NCBI RefSeq assembly: GCF_012489685.1
Contig: NC_080042.1
Coordinates: 64,501-128,500 of the forward strand
Origin: Lotus japonicus
Taxonomy: Eukaryota > Streptophyta > Magnoliopsida > Fabales > Fabaceae
Direction: 5' to 3'
DNA length: 64,000 bases
The notes below the pieces were generated by a model that did not search any database, had not been told where the DNA came from, and worked only from the letters and a program-made list of their open reading frames with translations. Shown piece after piece: positions 12,601 to 22,884 of this stretch; position 1 is the first letter of the stretch; each line of letters opens with the position of its first letter. A program made the position numbers and the translations under genes.

Positions 12601-13134
12601 ATCAGATTCCTTGGTCACAATATCCACCAAGGAACCATCATTCCGATCAATAGAGCCATCGAGTTCACTGATAAATTCCCTGATCAAATCATTGACAAAA
12701 CCCAATTACAGAGATTCTTGGGTTGTCTCAATTATGTTGCGGATTTCTGTCCTCAACTCAGTACCATAATCAAACCCCTTCATGATAGACTCAAGAAGGA
12801 TCCTCCACCTTGGTCCGATATTCATACCAATGTGGTCAAACAAATCAAACTTCGTGTCAAGAATCTCCCTTGTCTTTATCTCCCTAATCCTCAAGCTTTC
12901 AAAATTATTGAAACTGATGCCTCTGATATTGGTTTTGGTGGCATTTTGAAACAAAAGGTTTCTGACAAGGAACAAATTATTGCTTTTACTTCAAAGCATT
13001 GGAACCCTGCTCAGCAGAATTATTCTACTGTCAAAAAAGAAGTTTTAGCAATCGTTTTGTCTATTTCAAAATTTCAATCTGATTTGATCAATCAAAAATT
13101 CTTGGTCCGGGTGGACTGCAAATCTGCCAAAGAG

Positions 13135-13369
13135 ATTTTACAAAAAGATGTCAAAAACTTAGCTTCAAAACATATCTTCGCCAGATGGCAAGCTATTTTA
13201 AGTGTTTTTGACTTTGAAATTGAATATATAAAAGGATCTTCAAATTCTCTCCCTGATTTCCTCACTCGTGAATATTTGCAAGATCATAAGATGGCCTCCA
13301 AAGGCTCTTCCTCATCCAGAGGAAGAGGCAGAGGTTCTCACAAGAACAAAGGTATTACAATTTCTGACT
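13135..13369 (+). repeat. Direct repeat copy 1 within the pararetrovirus (235 bp)
   Basis: It matches 14113-14351 except that copy 2 has four extra bases (GGGC) after the shared AATATTTGCA. It covers the end of RNase H and the first codons of the next ORF. Confidence 0.92.
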
Positions 13370-14112
13370 TAATCCTCTCTGGGCCCACTGCCCATCAATC
13401 TGGACCCACTGTCCAAAATCAAAAATCTGAGCCCACTGCTCAAAATCAATCTCCCCAACCAAAACAAACCAAAGCAGATTATGCTTTATCAATTCCAACT
13501 CTCCTTGCCCTCAAACAAGCAGGCCTGGATAATGTTCCTCAGGGACTCATCAATTTACCCAAAAAATCCTGGGCTAGCATGACAGAAGAAGATGATGACC
13601 TTCAATCTCTCCAAGCCATCATTGATAAAACCAAAACCTTAGCAACTCATTGCGGGAAAAAACCCGTTGTTGCTCAACCCAGTCAACCTAACCAAAATAC
13701 CGGTTATCTAGCCAAAATAAACTCCAAATTCCAAACTTTTATTGAACCAGAATGGTGGGATAGCTCTGGAGGAGTCGACCTTGCCAACAAAATTGGCATT
13801 AAACTCTTCCCAAATCACCTTGATCCCATTCACCCAAACAAATCCCAAATTTTCTATGAGTTTATCCTTATAGATACAAACAGTGTAGAAATCAAACACT
13901 TTAGGGATAAATCTGATAACTCCCTTATCACTCATTCTACACTCCAAATTCTCCGTGTCCTTCGTCCCACTGACTTTGGACCTAATCCAAATGGTTACAA
14001 AAAATTCTCTCAGAACTTTGACCCTGTAGGTTTCAACTATTGGGACTATATGAAAGCTTGGGAGAATACAATCCTTGGTCTACAAAATCAGAATTTCAAA
14101 CACTCTTGGCTC
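13291..14112 (+). CDS. Second pararetroviral ORF-like region, unknown function (3' end lost)
   Basis: The region opens with an Arg/Gly/Ser-rich segment (SRGRGRGSHKNKG), then a QP-rich linker and a more structured part (KSWASMTEEDDDLQ, FIEPEWWDSSGG, NYWDYMKAWENT). It follows RNase H directly, where several plant pararetroviruses carry a further ORF (a transactivator-like or unassigned protein). I do not recognise the family. It is in frame with the upstream polyprotein here, apparently through loss of four bases at the ORF junction. Its natural end is not visible because the frame runs into the second copy of the direct repeat at 14113. Confidence 0.45.
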
Positions 14113-14347
14113 ATTTTACAAAAAGATGTCAAAAACTTAGCTTCAAAACATATCTTCGCCAGATGGCAAGCTATTTTAAGTGTTTTTGACTTTGAAATTG
14201 AATATATAAAAGGATCTTCAAATTCTCTCCCTGATTTCCTCACTCGTGAATATTTGCAGGGCAGATCATAAGATGGCCTCCAAAGGCTCTTCCTCATCCA
14301 GAGGAAGAGGCAGAGGTTCTCACAAGAACAAAGGTATTACAATTTCT

Positions 14348-14351
<4 letters not shown>
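14113..14351 (+). repeat. Direct repeat copy 2 within the pararetrovirus (239 bp)
   Basis: It has the same content as 13135-13369 with a 4-bp addition. Here RNase H ends at TAA and the downstream ATG follows after one base, which looks like the native ORF junction. The copy ends exactly where the TA microsatellite starts. Confidence 0.92.

Positions 14352-14388
<37 letters not shown>
14351..14388. repeat. (TA)19 microsatellite at the pararetrovirus right end
   Basis: Thirty-eight bases of uninterrupted TA lie between the viral repeat and a Tekay LTR end. Some plant pararetroviruses, for example rice tungro bacilliform-like copies, are found inside TA repeats, so this probably marks the integration site. 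Confidence 0.95.
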
Positions 14389-14390
<2 letters not shown>

Positions 14391-14978
14391 CCTTATACTT
14401 TATCTGTTGTCTGGTATTCTCCATGCTATATTCCGTAAGTTGACCCTTGCACGTGCTACCTGTGTTTGGGGGGCTATGTATGCCCTTTTTGTCAGATGCC
14501 GTTGACGGATTGTTTCGTGATGCTTCGTCGTACGGGGAAGACCCGGAGCGAAATGACTACTACTGAGCCTTCGATGTGGACCCGGACTGAATGCATGACC
14601 AGATGAGGGTCGACGATAGAAGTATAGGGTATGGGTGTTTAGGGTCTACTAAGGTTGGGTGTTAGTGTCATAGCTCTGACTTATTCTTATCTTTGAGGGC
14701 TTGTGTTGCTGACACTTGACCTATCCTTTTGGGATTGTACATTTTGCCTACGGGCGTTACCCTTTTCTACTTGCCGTCACTGGAGGTTACTCGTGACGAG
14801 GTTGCTACTTACAGCGGGGGCTGTAATTATTATTGTACATTAGTTCTGTTATCTTTTGTTGGTAGTTTATTTCTTTCAGTCTTTGGTTCTATTATCAAAA
14901 AAAAAAAAAATTCACGTTTTTCCGCATTTAGTTTCTTTTTGGTTACTAAAGTGACGCCACCGAAATCGGGGTGTTACA
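14389..14978 (+). mobile_element. 3' end of a plus-strand Tekay-type LTR
   Basis: The last 270 bp or so are the reverse-complement counterpart of 6196-6460 (TTTTCCGC, GTGACGCCACCGAAATCGG, ending GGGGTGTTACA at 14978). The first 300 bp are diverged and I could not align them by eye. The rest of the LTR lies on the far side of the viral insertion, outside what I can see. Confidence 0.7.
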
Positions 14979-17113
14979 TAAGCTTTTCCTTCGAGATTAT
15001 TATCATTATTTAAAGATTTAGAGGTTGGTTAATGTCTTATGAGTTTTTCTTATAAAATAGTTTCCATTTTGTCTTATCGCAAATCTTATGAGTTTTCAAG
15101 ATCTCCTAATCCCAAATAACTCCCAGAAATGTCTCGATCCAATGAAACAATACAAGGCCCGAATCTCCGTTCGTACTGTCAAACTTTCTTAAAATTCTCA
15201 TAAAAATTCGGCATGACTTGCCCGTTATTCTCACTCCTCAGTACCACAGATATATATGAAAAGGCATAGTTAAATCAGCACAGTCAACAAACATGTCATA
15301 TATACATCAACACATCCTAGAATAACCACGTAGCACTTAGCATATAAGCAAGTATCACACATCCTAGATTAACCATGTAATTCAATCTCGAAAACAGTCA
15401 GTAGATGAATAATCTACATTGTCAGCAGAAGCCTCAGAAAACATTTTTCCCAGTCAAACACAAACAAGTGCATAAACAGTAAATCAAGTCGAAAGCGTCG
15501 ACACCTAAAGCATTAACTAATGGTTCAGGGAGTAGCCCTCACCAGTAGATTCTCCAGGGTTCTCTTCGAATGCTCCTTCACAATCAGCTCCTTGTTCTTC
15601 GGAAAATTCCTCAAAAGAACCTTTAGAGTAAAAACCACAGAATTCCATCAAAATCTATCAGAAACTCAGCAATCAATACTCACTAAGGTTACACGAAGTA
15701 GCATATACTTCGAGGTACGATAATCTAGCGCGAAAGGACAAGTTTTCGAAAAAGAAATTTTCCTCCTCTCCTAGGGTAGCTCTCGGCCACAATTCACAAT
15801 TGTGTGTGTCGATTTTTCTTCAATCAAACTTGGTTCCTAGGTTATCATTAGCCGTAACTAAGGGTAATCTAAACTCGGAAAAATTATCGGATCGAAAACT
15901 GTCGCAGGGGTATTTTGGTCAATATTTTTAGCTCAGAATTTCAAAATTGGAATTTCAAAAAGCAAATTGGATGGGGACGTCACCAACGACGTTTATGAGG
16001 ACTAATCCTACTAGCACTAAGCTAAGGCGATAGTTTTCAGCCCAAAGGATGAATCTTTGTCCCAAAATGGGTATTCGAAGCAGAATTGAAACTCGACGGT
16101 AGTTTTTCGAGAATCGGAGTAATATTATTCGCTAAACATGCTCTTGGGCACGTAGAGAAGATGTTTAGATAGAAAGATGAAGTTATCTGGATAGTTTTGC
16201 AAAAACCTCAAAACTAGGAGCACAGAAAGACATAGTGAAAAGCTACGGAAACGACGATCAGAGGTAAAGATTAGCGACTATACCTCGTACCTTCAAGTAG
16301 CAATTGTTGAATCGACGATCAAGCAAGAAATGGCAAAAATATTCTTCTCCTCCTCCTCTAATGAAGCTCGCGGGTTTTGGGAAGAAAATGGGTAAGTTTT
16401 GTGAAAATTTCTCATTTTCTTGCTATATATAGAGGATGGAAAAACGCGGGAAAATGAAAGTTTCACGATTCCGATTTTTCCGGCTTCATTCTCCGTGAAT
16501 TCTAAGATAGGTTTTGGCAAAGAATTCCAAAACTAGAAAGAGGTTTCTTGGAATTTAGGTGAATAATGCAAAGTCGGTGTAAATCTATTTTACCCGATAA
16601 GTTACTTTTTGCAGTGAATGTCGGAAGAGAAAACTTCCTTCTGAAGAAAGATTGAAAACATCAAGAGAAATGGGTGTACGCGTGTGGAATCTTCATTTGA
16701 AGCTCCGAATAGAAAAGTCTTCATCGTCGGTTGATTTTAGGTTTCTTGAACTATCAGGGTTTTAGTTTCGGCAAACTTCCGAGGATTGGAATCGGACGTT
16801 CGTACATTCTAGGGTTTCGCCTTGAAACGTTTGTCATATATGGATTAAGAGAAGTTCTAACATTTCTCTGAAGATTTTTGGAATTAGTTTCCATCGTGCC
16901 TTTAAGTGTAAATTAGTTGTTTACTAGTGTTTTTGCCCTAGGTTTAAGAGTATATCGATCGTGCTATACCTTTTATCGATTTTGATACAATCCTTAGACT
17001 TTTCCTGAACTTTCTCCTTCATAAATTTATTCCATTCGATAAACTCTTGTTCAGGTATTCCTTCATGATACATCAAACCTAATCGCGAATAAGAATTTTA
17101 TTCACTTGGTATA

Positions 17114-18502
17114 TGATGACCCTAGTTTAGTAGTGTTTTTAGGGTCATTTCTTAGTTTGTTTTGAGTCTTTTTGTTGAGTCTCATGTAGTGTTTCATGCA
17201 TTCTCATGCATTTTTATCTTTATTTGTGTTTCTACTTTGTTTTGGTAATTTCATAGTTTTATAGGGACCTTTCATGCATTTTAAGTAAGTTTAAGACTTG
17301 CATATCTTTTCTACTTGAATTGAGGGTCTTTTGTGCTAATAAACTCTTGGAAATCCTAGATATTTTCCTTGCTTTGTTCCCAAGCAGCTAGGTCTGAAAA
17401 CTGATGAAGAATGAAGGTCAAAAGGCTTGGAAAATTGAAGGGAGGCTTAAAGGGGAGTTAAGAAGAAGGTCAAGAGGCTTTCTAGCATGTAGAGAGCGCT
17501 CAGGCGCTCGTGTTGAGCGCCTGAGCGCCAATTGGATCGATGTTTACATGATGCTAGAAAGGAATTGGCGCCTGAGCGCTCCTATTGAGCGCCTGAGCGC
17601 CAATTGCCTTCCAGAGAGCATGTTTTCAGCTTGGAATTGGCGCTCAGGCGTGCTTAATTGGCGCCTGAGCGCCCAGACTCGACCTGTTTGCCTATAAATA
17701 GGCTTTTTGTCATTTCTTTTGGAACCTTTTGTCATTTTATCATATTTTCATAAGTTAGAAGAGAGGGTTTGAGTTCTGGAGCTTGAGGAGCTTTCCCTAA
17801 GCCCTATGTTTCAGGTTTCATCTTTATCTTCTTGTATGGATTTCATAGCCATGCTTGGCTAAAACCCCTTTTGTTTTGGGTTCTTTGTAAGACTTTGGAT
17901 GTTTTAGCTTTCATTCCTTTTCTATTCATGTTGTTCTGAGTAACCCTTGAATCTCACTCCTATGCTTTATCTCTCAGGCTTGAATGCATGCTAGCTTTTT
18001 ACTTTTCTATATTCATAACGATAGTTTGTTATAGAATTGGGACTTGTTGTGAGATTACCTCTTCTATACTTGCTGCTAGGAATAGAGGAAGGGTTGAGGT
18101 TTGTTGGCCTGAATTACATGCTTAGTGCTTCTAACAAATGTTTAGGTTATCAAGGAATTGAATCTATCTTTTGATTAGAAAGGGTTTTCTTTACGAGGCA
18201 TCGATAGATGACTATCTAGGCTAGAACATCAAGGAGAGACTCAGGATTAATTGAATAGGAAGGTTTGCTAAAACTGAAATAGTTGAACAAGAACCCAAGG
18301 CAATCTCATCTCTGAATTTCAATCGCTTTATTACTTGATCACTTGTCTTTTTACAAACTCAAGAAACAACCAATCATTAAAACTGAATTTTACTTGCTTT
18401 TCAACCTTGAACTTGAATCTTAAACTGAATTTGCAATCTAATTCCCTGTGGTTCGATAATTTAAAACCGGGTAGATTCTGTACACTTGCAGATTGACCAA
18501 CA
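17114..18502 (+). mobile_element. Solo LTR (1389 bp) of an unassigned LTR retrotransposon family, TSD GTATA
   Basis: It starts TGATGACCCT and ends GACCAACA, with the 5-bp duplication GTATA at 17109-17113 and 18503-18507 inside a Tekay LTR. A TATA box CCTATAAATAGG is at 17691-17702, and three palindromic pairs of GAGCGCCTGAGCGCC lie just upstream (17494-17674). A second copy of the family is at 26675-27895. No coding region remains, which fits recombination between LTRs. Confidence 0.88.
17494..17674. repeat. Three palindromic GC-rich pairs upstream of the solo-LTR TATA box
   Basis: Inverted motifs (GCGCTCAGGCGCTC with GAGCGCCTGAGCGCC) occur at about 17494-17530, 17563-17606 and 17634-17674, about 70 bp apart, ending 17 bp before the TATA box. 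They stand out from the AT-rich background. Confidence 0.85.
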
Positions 18503-19028
18503 GTATAAACTTAAAAACTTGGGTCTTACAGATATCAATTGAATTCTAGTTCCCTTAGAACAATGTCGTATGCGATCTCAGGACAATCGATTATGACAAC
18601 AATCACACAGTATCAGTAAAAGTTAAACACAAAAGTAACAAGACACAAGAATTGGTAACCTAGTTCAGTGAAACCTACGTCTGGAGGGCTAAGCCTAAAG
18701 AAAGGAAATCCACTATCTCAAGATTCAGGAACTACAGACACACATGAACACAACCAGTTCATTGTTCTTTTCCTAATCTACCCATTGTATTTCTACTTAG
18801 TATCTCAACCTAAGTATGAGAGCCCCTCTCACTTTCTCTCAATCACTACCACAGTGATTGGTGAATACAAATAACAAAAGTGTTTGAACAATCAAACTCA
18901 ACACAGAACTGAAACTCGCTTTATAGAATCAGGGAGCAAGAACAGTTCACAAATAACAAGAACAAAGCACAACTCACAATCCTAAAACACTTGATCTTCA
19001 ATCTTAGCTCTGGTGACTTCACGTTTTA

Positions 19029-22000
19029 TGTAACGCCCCAATTTCTCAACTGAGGAGTCACATTAGTTACCTAACAAAATCTAAGGACTATTTCGTAATC
19101 CTAAGAAAACACAATATATTTTTTCCTTTTCGAAACAACTGAACATGATTGAATACATAACATAGACTTTATTCAACGACCCGTTCCCGACATATAATAA
19201 TAGTGTCTTACAATATCGTAAGCAGGTTTCCAAAATAAGTACGCTCACTGAAACAGTGGCGAAGATAAGGTTTAAACAACAGAGTTTTCAGATGGAGAAA
19301 AGAAACTCAGACATAGTCCACCAAAAAGAAGAAGCAACCGCTTCATCCACCTTTACACGACCGCCCACGGTCACGGTCTCCAACTCGAACGGCTAAGCTT
19401 CAGCGGAAGGCTCACCATCGCCTAATAGCGTTAAGCGCCCAAACAACAAGTAGCAAATAGAAAGGGTTAACTCCATGCAATTACCATGTATGAAAGAGAA
19501 AATCATGCTATTCAAATTTAAGTGCCTATCATGGTAAATAAACTAGCAACATAACTAAACTCATATATCAACAACTTAACATATGACATCAAATCAGATA
19601 TCAAAAACCTCAACAATATAATCTCAATTCAGATATCGACAACCTCAACAATACAACATCAAATCAGATATCAACAATATCAATCAAACAATAACGTCTC
19701 GCAAGACGGGACAACCAGGCGAACACAATCACCTGACCGCCACTTATTCGTCACACAAGACGGGACAACCAGGCGAACCCAATCACCTGACAGCCACTTA
19801 TTGCGCCACACAAGGCGGGACAACCAGGCGAACCCAATTACCTGACAGCCACTTATTGCGCCACACAAGGCGGGACAATGATAGGACCACACCTCCTCAT
19901 CGCCACTTAACGTCTCACAAGACGGGATAACCAGGTGAACACAATCACCTGACCGCCACTTATTGCGCCACACAAGGCGGGACAACCGGGTGAACACAAT
20001 CACCTCATTGCCGCTTATCGCCACACAAGGCAGGACAACCAGGTGAACACAATCACCTGACCGCCGCATATACGCCACACAAGACGGGACAATGATAGGA
20101 CCACACCTCCTCATTGCCACTTGGGTAATTTAAACCACATGTTATTCATATTTCCAACAAGCATAACTCAATTCAATTGCATACCAACACAGTTCAATGA
20201 CAGAAACCAGTAAACGGCCGAAGCCTCTCAGAAAACAGAGACACACGTCTCAATAAGTTTACTCGGCCGAAGCCTTCAGAAAACGTTTGGCAAAAGCCTT
20301 AGAAACAGTCAATATAAGCAAGCATACAACATTGCAAGCATAATAATCATAATCCAATGCCAATCAATATAAACATCTTCATCTCAAACGCATGCAGTGC
20401 GATAAAAGCATGCAGGACTCAAAGACACTCTAAAACCGAGTTACCCTTACCTTCGTGAGTAGAAGTTGGGCATGGAAGTTGTGAACCTAGAACAAGGAAA
20501 CACAATCATCAACACAAGCTTCACTAGAAGCAACACGATCTAACAATACTAATCGAAATCGTAAAGAAAGCTTTTAAAGCTTTAGAGTTCCTATTTAAGC
20601 ACAAATTGACAACGGAGACTTCGTTCGCTAAAACGAGCATAACTCGAGCTACAGAACTCGGAATGACACGAAACCAGCGCCAAAATTTTGACAATCGAAA
20701 GAGCTACGCAATGGCTCAGGTTATAGAGACCCAAAAATTATTTTTGGACACGGTACCCAAGCAAATAGGTTTCGGCCACTATGGAAAATAGGGTTTCCGA
20801 ACTTTTTCTTCGATCTAAATCGATTCCTAGGTATTCTTAGGCGATATCTAGGCCAGGGAAACTCTCAGAAAAATTATCGGATCGAAAACTGTCACAGGGG
20901 TATTTTGGTCAATATTTTTAGCTCGGAAACTCAAAATCAGAATTTCGAAAAACAAATTAGATGGGGTCGATACCAACGACGATTATGACGACTAATCCTA
21001 CTAACGCTAAGCTCAGTCGAGAGTTTTAAGCCCAAAGGACGGAACTTTAGCCAAAAATGGGTATTTCCTACAGAAATGAATTCCGGCGGCATTTCGGCGA
21101 CATTCGGCAAAATGTAATCCGCTAGAAGTACTCTTGGGTACGAAGAGAATATATTTAGACACTAAAATCAACCTATTTTGACAGTTTTACAAAAAGCTCA
21201 AAACTTGGAGCACAGAAAGACATAACAAAAAGCGACGGAATTTAAGATCAGAAGAAAGAAATAACATCAGTACCTCGAGGCCTACGCGTAGCAACGAACA
21301 GAGCAACGATCAGGCAAGAACCGGAAAAAAACTCTTCCTCCTTTCTCCCTCAAGCTCACCCACGGCCAACAAAGAAAATGAAAAGGATGGTGTGATTTTT
21401 TTGAGTTTTTGAAGTCCTATATATAGGAAATTGAAAACGTGAGAAAATGATTATTTCGCGATTCCGATTTTTCCTACTGATTCCAACGTATTTTAGACAC
21501 GATATTCTTCCCGCTGAATCTTCTATTTCTTCAAACAAATATCAGTATGATTTTTGGTTTTCGAGGCTTGTTTTTTAATGTTTACCGACTTAAAATGCAC
21601 TTAATGCACTTTATGATTTTGACCTCGGATGCAGAAACTTCCTTCTGAAGAAAGATTTGGAACGTCGATTAGAGTGGGCATACGCGTGTGGAATCTTCAT
21701 CTGAAGCTCCGAATAGAAAAAGTCTTCCTCGACCGTTCATTTTAGGGTTCTTGAACTATCAGGGTTTTAGTTTCGGCAAACTTCCGATGATTGGAATCGG
21801 ACGTTCGTAGATCCTAGGGTTTCACCTTGAAACGCTTGTTATATAAGGATTAAGAGAAGTTCTAACATTTCTCTGAAGATTTTTGGAATTTATTCCTATA
21901 GTGTTCCAAGGGTGGAAGATCTTTGGAATTTATTCCTATAGTGTTCCAAGGGTGGAAGATCTTTGAAATTAATCTTTTCCTAAGGTTCTTGTCCTTTCAC

Positions 22001-22034
22001 TAATTTATTCCAAGCTAAAAACTTGGGTCTTACA
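19029..22034 (-). mobile_element. Tekay-type solo LTR, 3006 bp, TSD TTTTA
   Basis: It has plus-strand ends TGTAACGCCCC and GGGTCTTACA, the reverse complement of the family's TG...CA. TTTTA is duplicated at 19024-19028 and 22035-22039. It shares blocks with the LTRs at 14979 and 48287 (for example AACTATCAGGGTTTTAG and GCATAACTCGAGCTACAG). A 55-bp tandem array occupies about 19690-20120. There is a 41-bp local duplication around 21888-21964. No genes. Confidence 0.9.
19690..20120. repeat. 55-bp tandem array inside the Tekay solo LTR
   Basis: Seven to eight units of the type GCCACACAAGGCGGGACAAC ... CAATCACCTGACNGCCACTTATT recur about every 54-55 bp, with some 64-bp variants containing CAATGATAGGACCACACC. 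The open frame at 19680-20120 on the minus strand is a by-product of the array, not a gene. Confidence 0.9.
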
Positions 22035-22884
22035 TTTTAGGTCTTCGTTCTATTTATAATTCAGCAGAGGCGACACTAGGGTTAGCTGAGCTGAAGAACA
22101 GAATTGATCCACACAACTTCAAACGCAATCTTCCAAGATATGATTTGCGTAACAACCGAGTATAAGATAGAACCAAATCTTTAATCATAGATTTGTTTCA
22201 ACAATAAACAACCCGCAAAGAACTGCCTTTAATCAGTTACTTGAACCTCAAGTAACAACAACCAAATCTTTAACAGATAACAGAAGGGACCCACAATGCG
22301 TGCCAGCCAGTGAATGAATGTCCTAGCTTTACAGAATTAGATGTCAAGACATCTGCTTCGACATCAGGTTGTTTTTAGCAAAATGCATGACAACAAAAGG
22401 AACAACAATCTCCCCCTTTGTCAAATTTTGCCTAAAAACAACTTCATAACCAGAGAGGGAAAAAACACACAGAATCAGCAGCGGAACAGAACAAAAACAA
22501 CACTCCCCCTCAAAACAATGCTTCTTCATATGCAGACATAGAGGAACTCCCCCTCAAATGAAGCATCCAACAGAACACATATAAACTGCTTGAAGTGCAT
22601 AAATCATAACCATAGCAGCACATAATTATTAACTTCCAAGTTAGACAAGCACACCAGCAGAACTTGAACAAACATAGCATTGTCACACTGTCTTGACATA
22701 AACCTGCTAAATAATAGAAACCAGAAGCAGAAACAGAAAACAAAACACAGTCTTCAACATGAATCTTCTAACTAATGTCTTCAACATGGATCTGCTAACT
22801 ACTCCCCCTTTTTAGCATAAATTTGGCAAAGGTTGTAAGTGAAATAAATCCAACTGACAAACAAAAGAGGACTAAAACTACAAT

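Larger units (their letters stand above)
10348..14271 (+). pseudogene. Pararetroviral polyprotein (coat, protease remnant, RT, RNase H) fused to a downstream ORF
   Basis: The frame is open from the LTR junction (codon at 10348) to a TAA at 14269-14271, about 1307 codons with no true start, so its 5' end was removed by the Tekay insertion. It shows a coat-protein-like core (WYKDTF to FWKEKFLAGLP), a CCHC knuckle CYNCGKPGHISRYC (about 11050-11091), acidic linkers, a protease-like stretch (SQKIIIGTPFIKKLF, about 11640-11690) in which I find no D-S/T-G catalytic triad, reverse transcriptase with YIDD at 12469-12480, and RNase H (ETDASD, about 12911). At 13291 it continues without a stop into a second region beginning MASKGSSSSRGRGRG. 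In the second repeat copy (14113 on) RNase H ends in TAA just before that same ATG. The first copy therefore looks like an ORF fusion caused by a 4-base difference. A non-functional relic overall. Confidence 0.75.
10347..14351 (+). mobile_element. Endogenous pararetrovirus (Caulimoviridae-like) fragment, truncated and rearranged
   Basis: The segment is bounded on the left by the Tekay LTR (10346) and on the right by a (TA)n tract. It encodes a coat-protein-like region with zinc knuckle, protease remnant, reverse transcriptase and RNase H, then a second viral-type open region. There are no LTRs, integrase or TSD, as expected for caulimovirids, which integrate illegitimately. The movement-protein end is missing; it may lie left of the Tekay element, beyond the window. 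A 235-239 bp segment spanning the end of RNase H and the start of the next ORF is repeated at 13135-13369 and 14113-14351. Petuvirus or florendovirus affinity is possible but not resolved. Confidence 0.8.
14979..18530 (-). mobile_element. Tekay-type LTR fragment, minus strand, with a nested solo LTR
   Basis: The sequence follows 8255-10346 closely in order (the TTTAAAGATTTAGAGGTTGG block, the GTCGACACCTAAAGCATTA block, the TATA region near 16424, and the start ACTTGGGTCTTACA at 18530). About 2.16 kb of LTR is present once the insertion 17114-18502 is removed. The half that would lie at lower coordinates is absent, replaced at 14978/14979 by the oppositely oriented LTR end. Short open frames inside are not genes. 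Confidence 0.8.
18540..22407 (-). mobile_element. SIRE-B LTR, split by a Tekay solo LTR
   Basis: The two parts, 18540-19028 and about 22040-22407, join across the TSD of the inserted solo LTR. The LTR start on the minus strand is TGTTGTTCC at 22407, directly after a polypurine tract (plus strand ATCTCCCCCTTT). The block with GGAAATCCACT near 18706 matches the corresponding block of the SIRE-A LTR (GGCAATCCACT, 33629). The plus-strand end TGAATTCTAG at 18540 is preceded by GATATCAAT, close to the primer-site-flanking GATACCAAT of SIRE-A. Confidence 0.65.

Noticed and set aside
10384..14271. Ty3/gypsy retrotransposon pol
   Set aside because: There is no integrase or LTRs; the coat-like region, zinc knuckle and RT order fit a caulimovirid.
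19690..20120. CRISPR-like spaced repeats
   Set aside because: Units are contiguous tandem copies without unique spacers, inside a plant LTR.
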